Under the pieces are notes generated by a model. It had not been told where the DNA came from, ran no database searches, and saw only the letters and a list, made by a program, of their open reading frames with translations. The position numbers and the translations under genes were made by a program. A stretch of DNA of 64,000 bases from Ligustrum vulgare (taxonomy: Eukaryota > Streptophyta > Magnoliopsida > Lamiales > Oleaceae), in assembly GCA_963555705.1 (NCBI GenBank), contig OY743168.1:23070139-23134138 (forward strand), read 5' to 3'. Positions 63,111-64,000 of this stretch are shown one piece after another. Numbering within the stretch: the stretch's first letter is position 1; the number at the start of each line of letters is the position of its first letter.

Positions 63111-64000
63111 AGAATTATTGTTCGTCCTCGAACAATGTAAACTAAACTACAAAAATCAAAGAAATAAGAGAACAAATATTTTTGTTGTGTCAACATGTTT
63201 ACCGTATGCCTCCAAAGTCCAAACCAAGTTAAGCTTTAAGCAAGCGTCATGAACAACAATGCAAAATAATTTCTAGTTAAATCATGCCAGATTTTCAAGT
63301 GTGTGTGTGAATAGCCAATGTCAAACGCATACTTATGCAAAAGATATACTCAACACTGTGTGGCTCATTATGCATAATCCAGCCCGAATCCCATGTGGTC
63401 AATCTATGATTTCTAATGAAATTCCTTTCAACGCTCATGACTAATCACCACTTTCTGCTTTTCTCTCACATCCCGGGTTTTTATTTATGTGGGTTCTAAA
63501 AATATTCTTTGCTTTTTCCACACAAGGTAATCAGAATTAGAAATATGCGTGCATGACAAATCAAAAGAAAACAGTCCCCAATTCTACAACCTTAACCACC
63601 ACGGCTCAGTCAACTTAGCTTATACCATGCAATAATATATATATGTATATTTTTTATTTATTTTTTTTTTTTTATGATGGACGACTTTTGCTTTTAATTG
63701 TCCCTGTCTTTTACCATCTTTGTGCAGAACTTTTCATACGGGCTTTCTATATGACCCCTGTAGCAGGCTTTCAGATCGGCAACTCCCAAACCAGACGGCT
63801 TTAGGGTACCAGGTTCAAAGAACCCCTCAGACGTACTTGCCCGAGTCATAAAGGCTTAAACAGAAAAGTTAAAGATGTTATAATGTCTTATGTGTAAGTC
63901 CACTCTCCGTACTTGCTTTCTAATTGACCCCTGTAGCGAGCTTTAGGTCGATGACTCCCAAGCCAGTTGGCTTTAGGGCACCAGGTTTGAAAGACCCCTC
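63111..64000 (-). other. Non-coding 3' internal region of the gypsy-like element
   Basis: No ORF of interest. Contains poly-T/TA runs (63633-63676) and a repeated module (63745-63828 and 63917-64000). The gag-pol region, if present, is to the right of the window. Confidence 0.6.
63745..64000. repeat. About 84-bp repeat x2, 172 bp apart
   Basis: 'gacccctgtagc' followed by 'gactcccaa.ccag..ggctttagggyaccagg' and 'acccctc' occurs at 63745-63828 and 63917-64000 (the second reaches the window edge). Confidence 0.85.

Overview
The window is nuclear DNA of a flowering plant, probably a eudicot. The evidence is AT-rich sequence, GT-AG introns, plant-type cytochrome c, PP2A methylesterase and DNA polymerase alpha genes, and dense LTR retrotransposons and MITEs. 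No bacterial, organellar or CRISPR feature is supported.

Layout. 1-5035: pieces of several LTR elements, including one 3.05 kb Tekay-like LTR (1342-4388, minus). 5036-15350: a decayed Tat/Retand-type Ty3/gypsy element (minus) with gag, protease, RT, two RNase H domains and integrase, a 694-bp 5' LTR, and an extra coding region on the opposite strand (5158-7752, 'putative gypsy type transposon' family). 15424-21998: a complete but mutated Ty1/copia element A (TSD AAATG) ending about 250 bp upstream of the cytochrome c start codon. 22246-27310: cytochrome c (plus, 3 exons, 113 aa, intact), with a solo LTR and MITEs in its introns. 28379-38800: PP2A methylesterase PME-1 (minus, 13 exons, 358 aa, intact), convergent with cytochrome c. 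39005-45119: LTR element B, described below. 48065-54184: the last 12 exons (422 aa) of the DNA polymerase alpha catalytic subunit (minus); its upstream exons are not in the window. 54590-57300: a broken copia fragment (minus). 57352-61601: copia element C with an internal 2,002-bp tandem duplication. 61602-64000: the 3' LTR and 3' internal end of a minus-strand gypsy element inserted into the second copy.

The most interesting object is element B. It has two 234-bp LTRs that read as identical, a perfect 5-bp TSD (AAAAC), and the same primer-binding and 3' repeat architecture as the autonomous copia A, but no gag or pol. Between its LTRs, on the antisense strand, it carries two uninterrupted intronless ORFs: a LOG-type cytokinin-activating phosphoribohydrolase (217 aa) and an unrecognised basic protein with a Cys cluster (190 aa). 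Flanking them, in the sense of the element's transcript, are arrays of short inverted repeats with an almost constant CCAGAAG loop and changing stems. At least one stem change is compensated on both sides (TGATA/TATCA versus TGGTA/TACCA). This suggests a young, non-autonomous, gene-carrying retrotransposon with structured RNA modules.

The host genes show no functional link to one another; they are neighbours embedded in transposon-rich DNA. Retroelement coding regions were read by domain motifs only; exon structures of the three host genes were checked base by base for phase and GT-AG borders.
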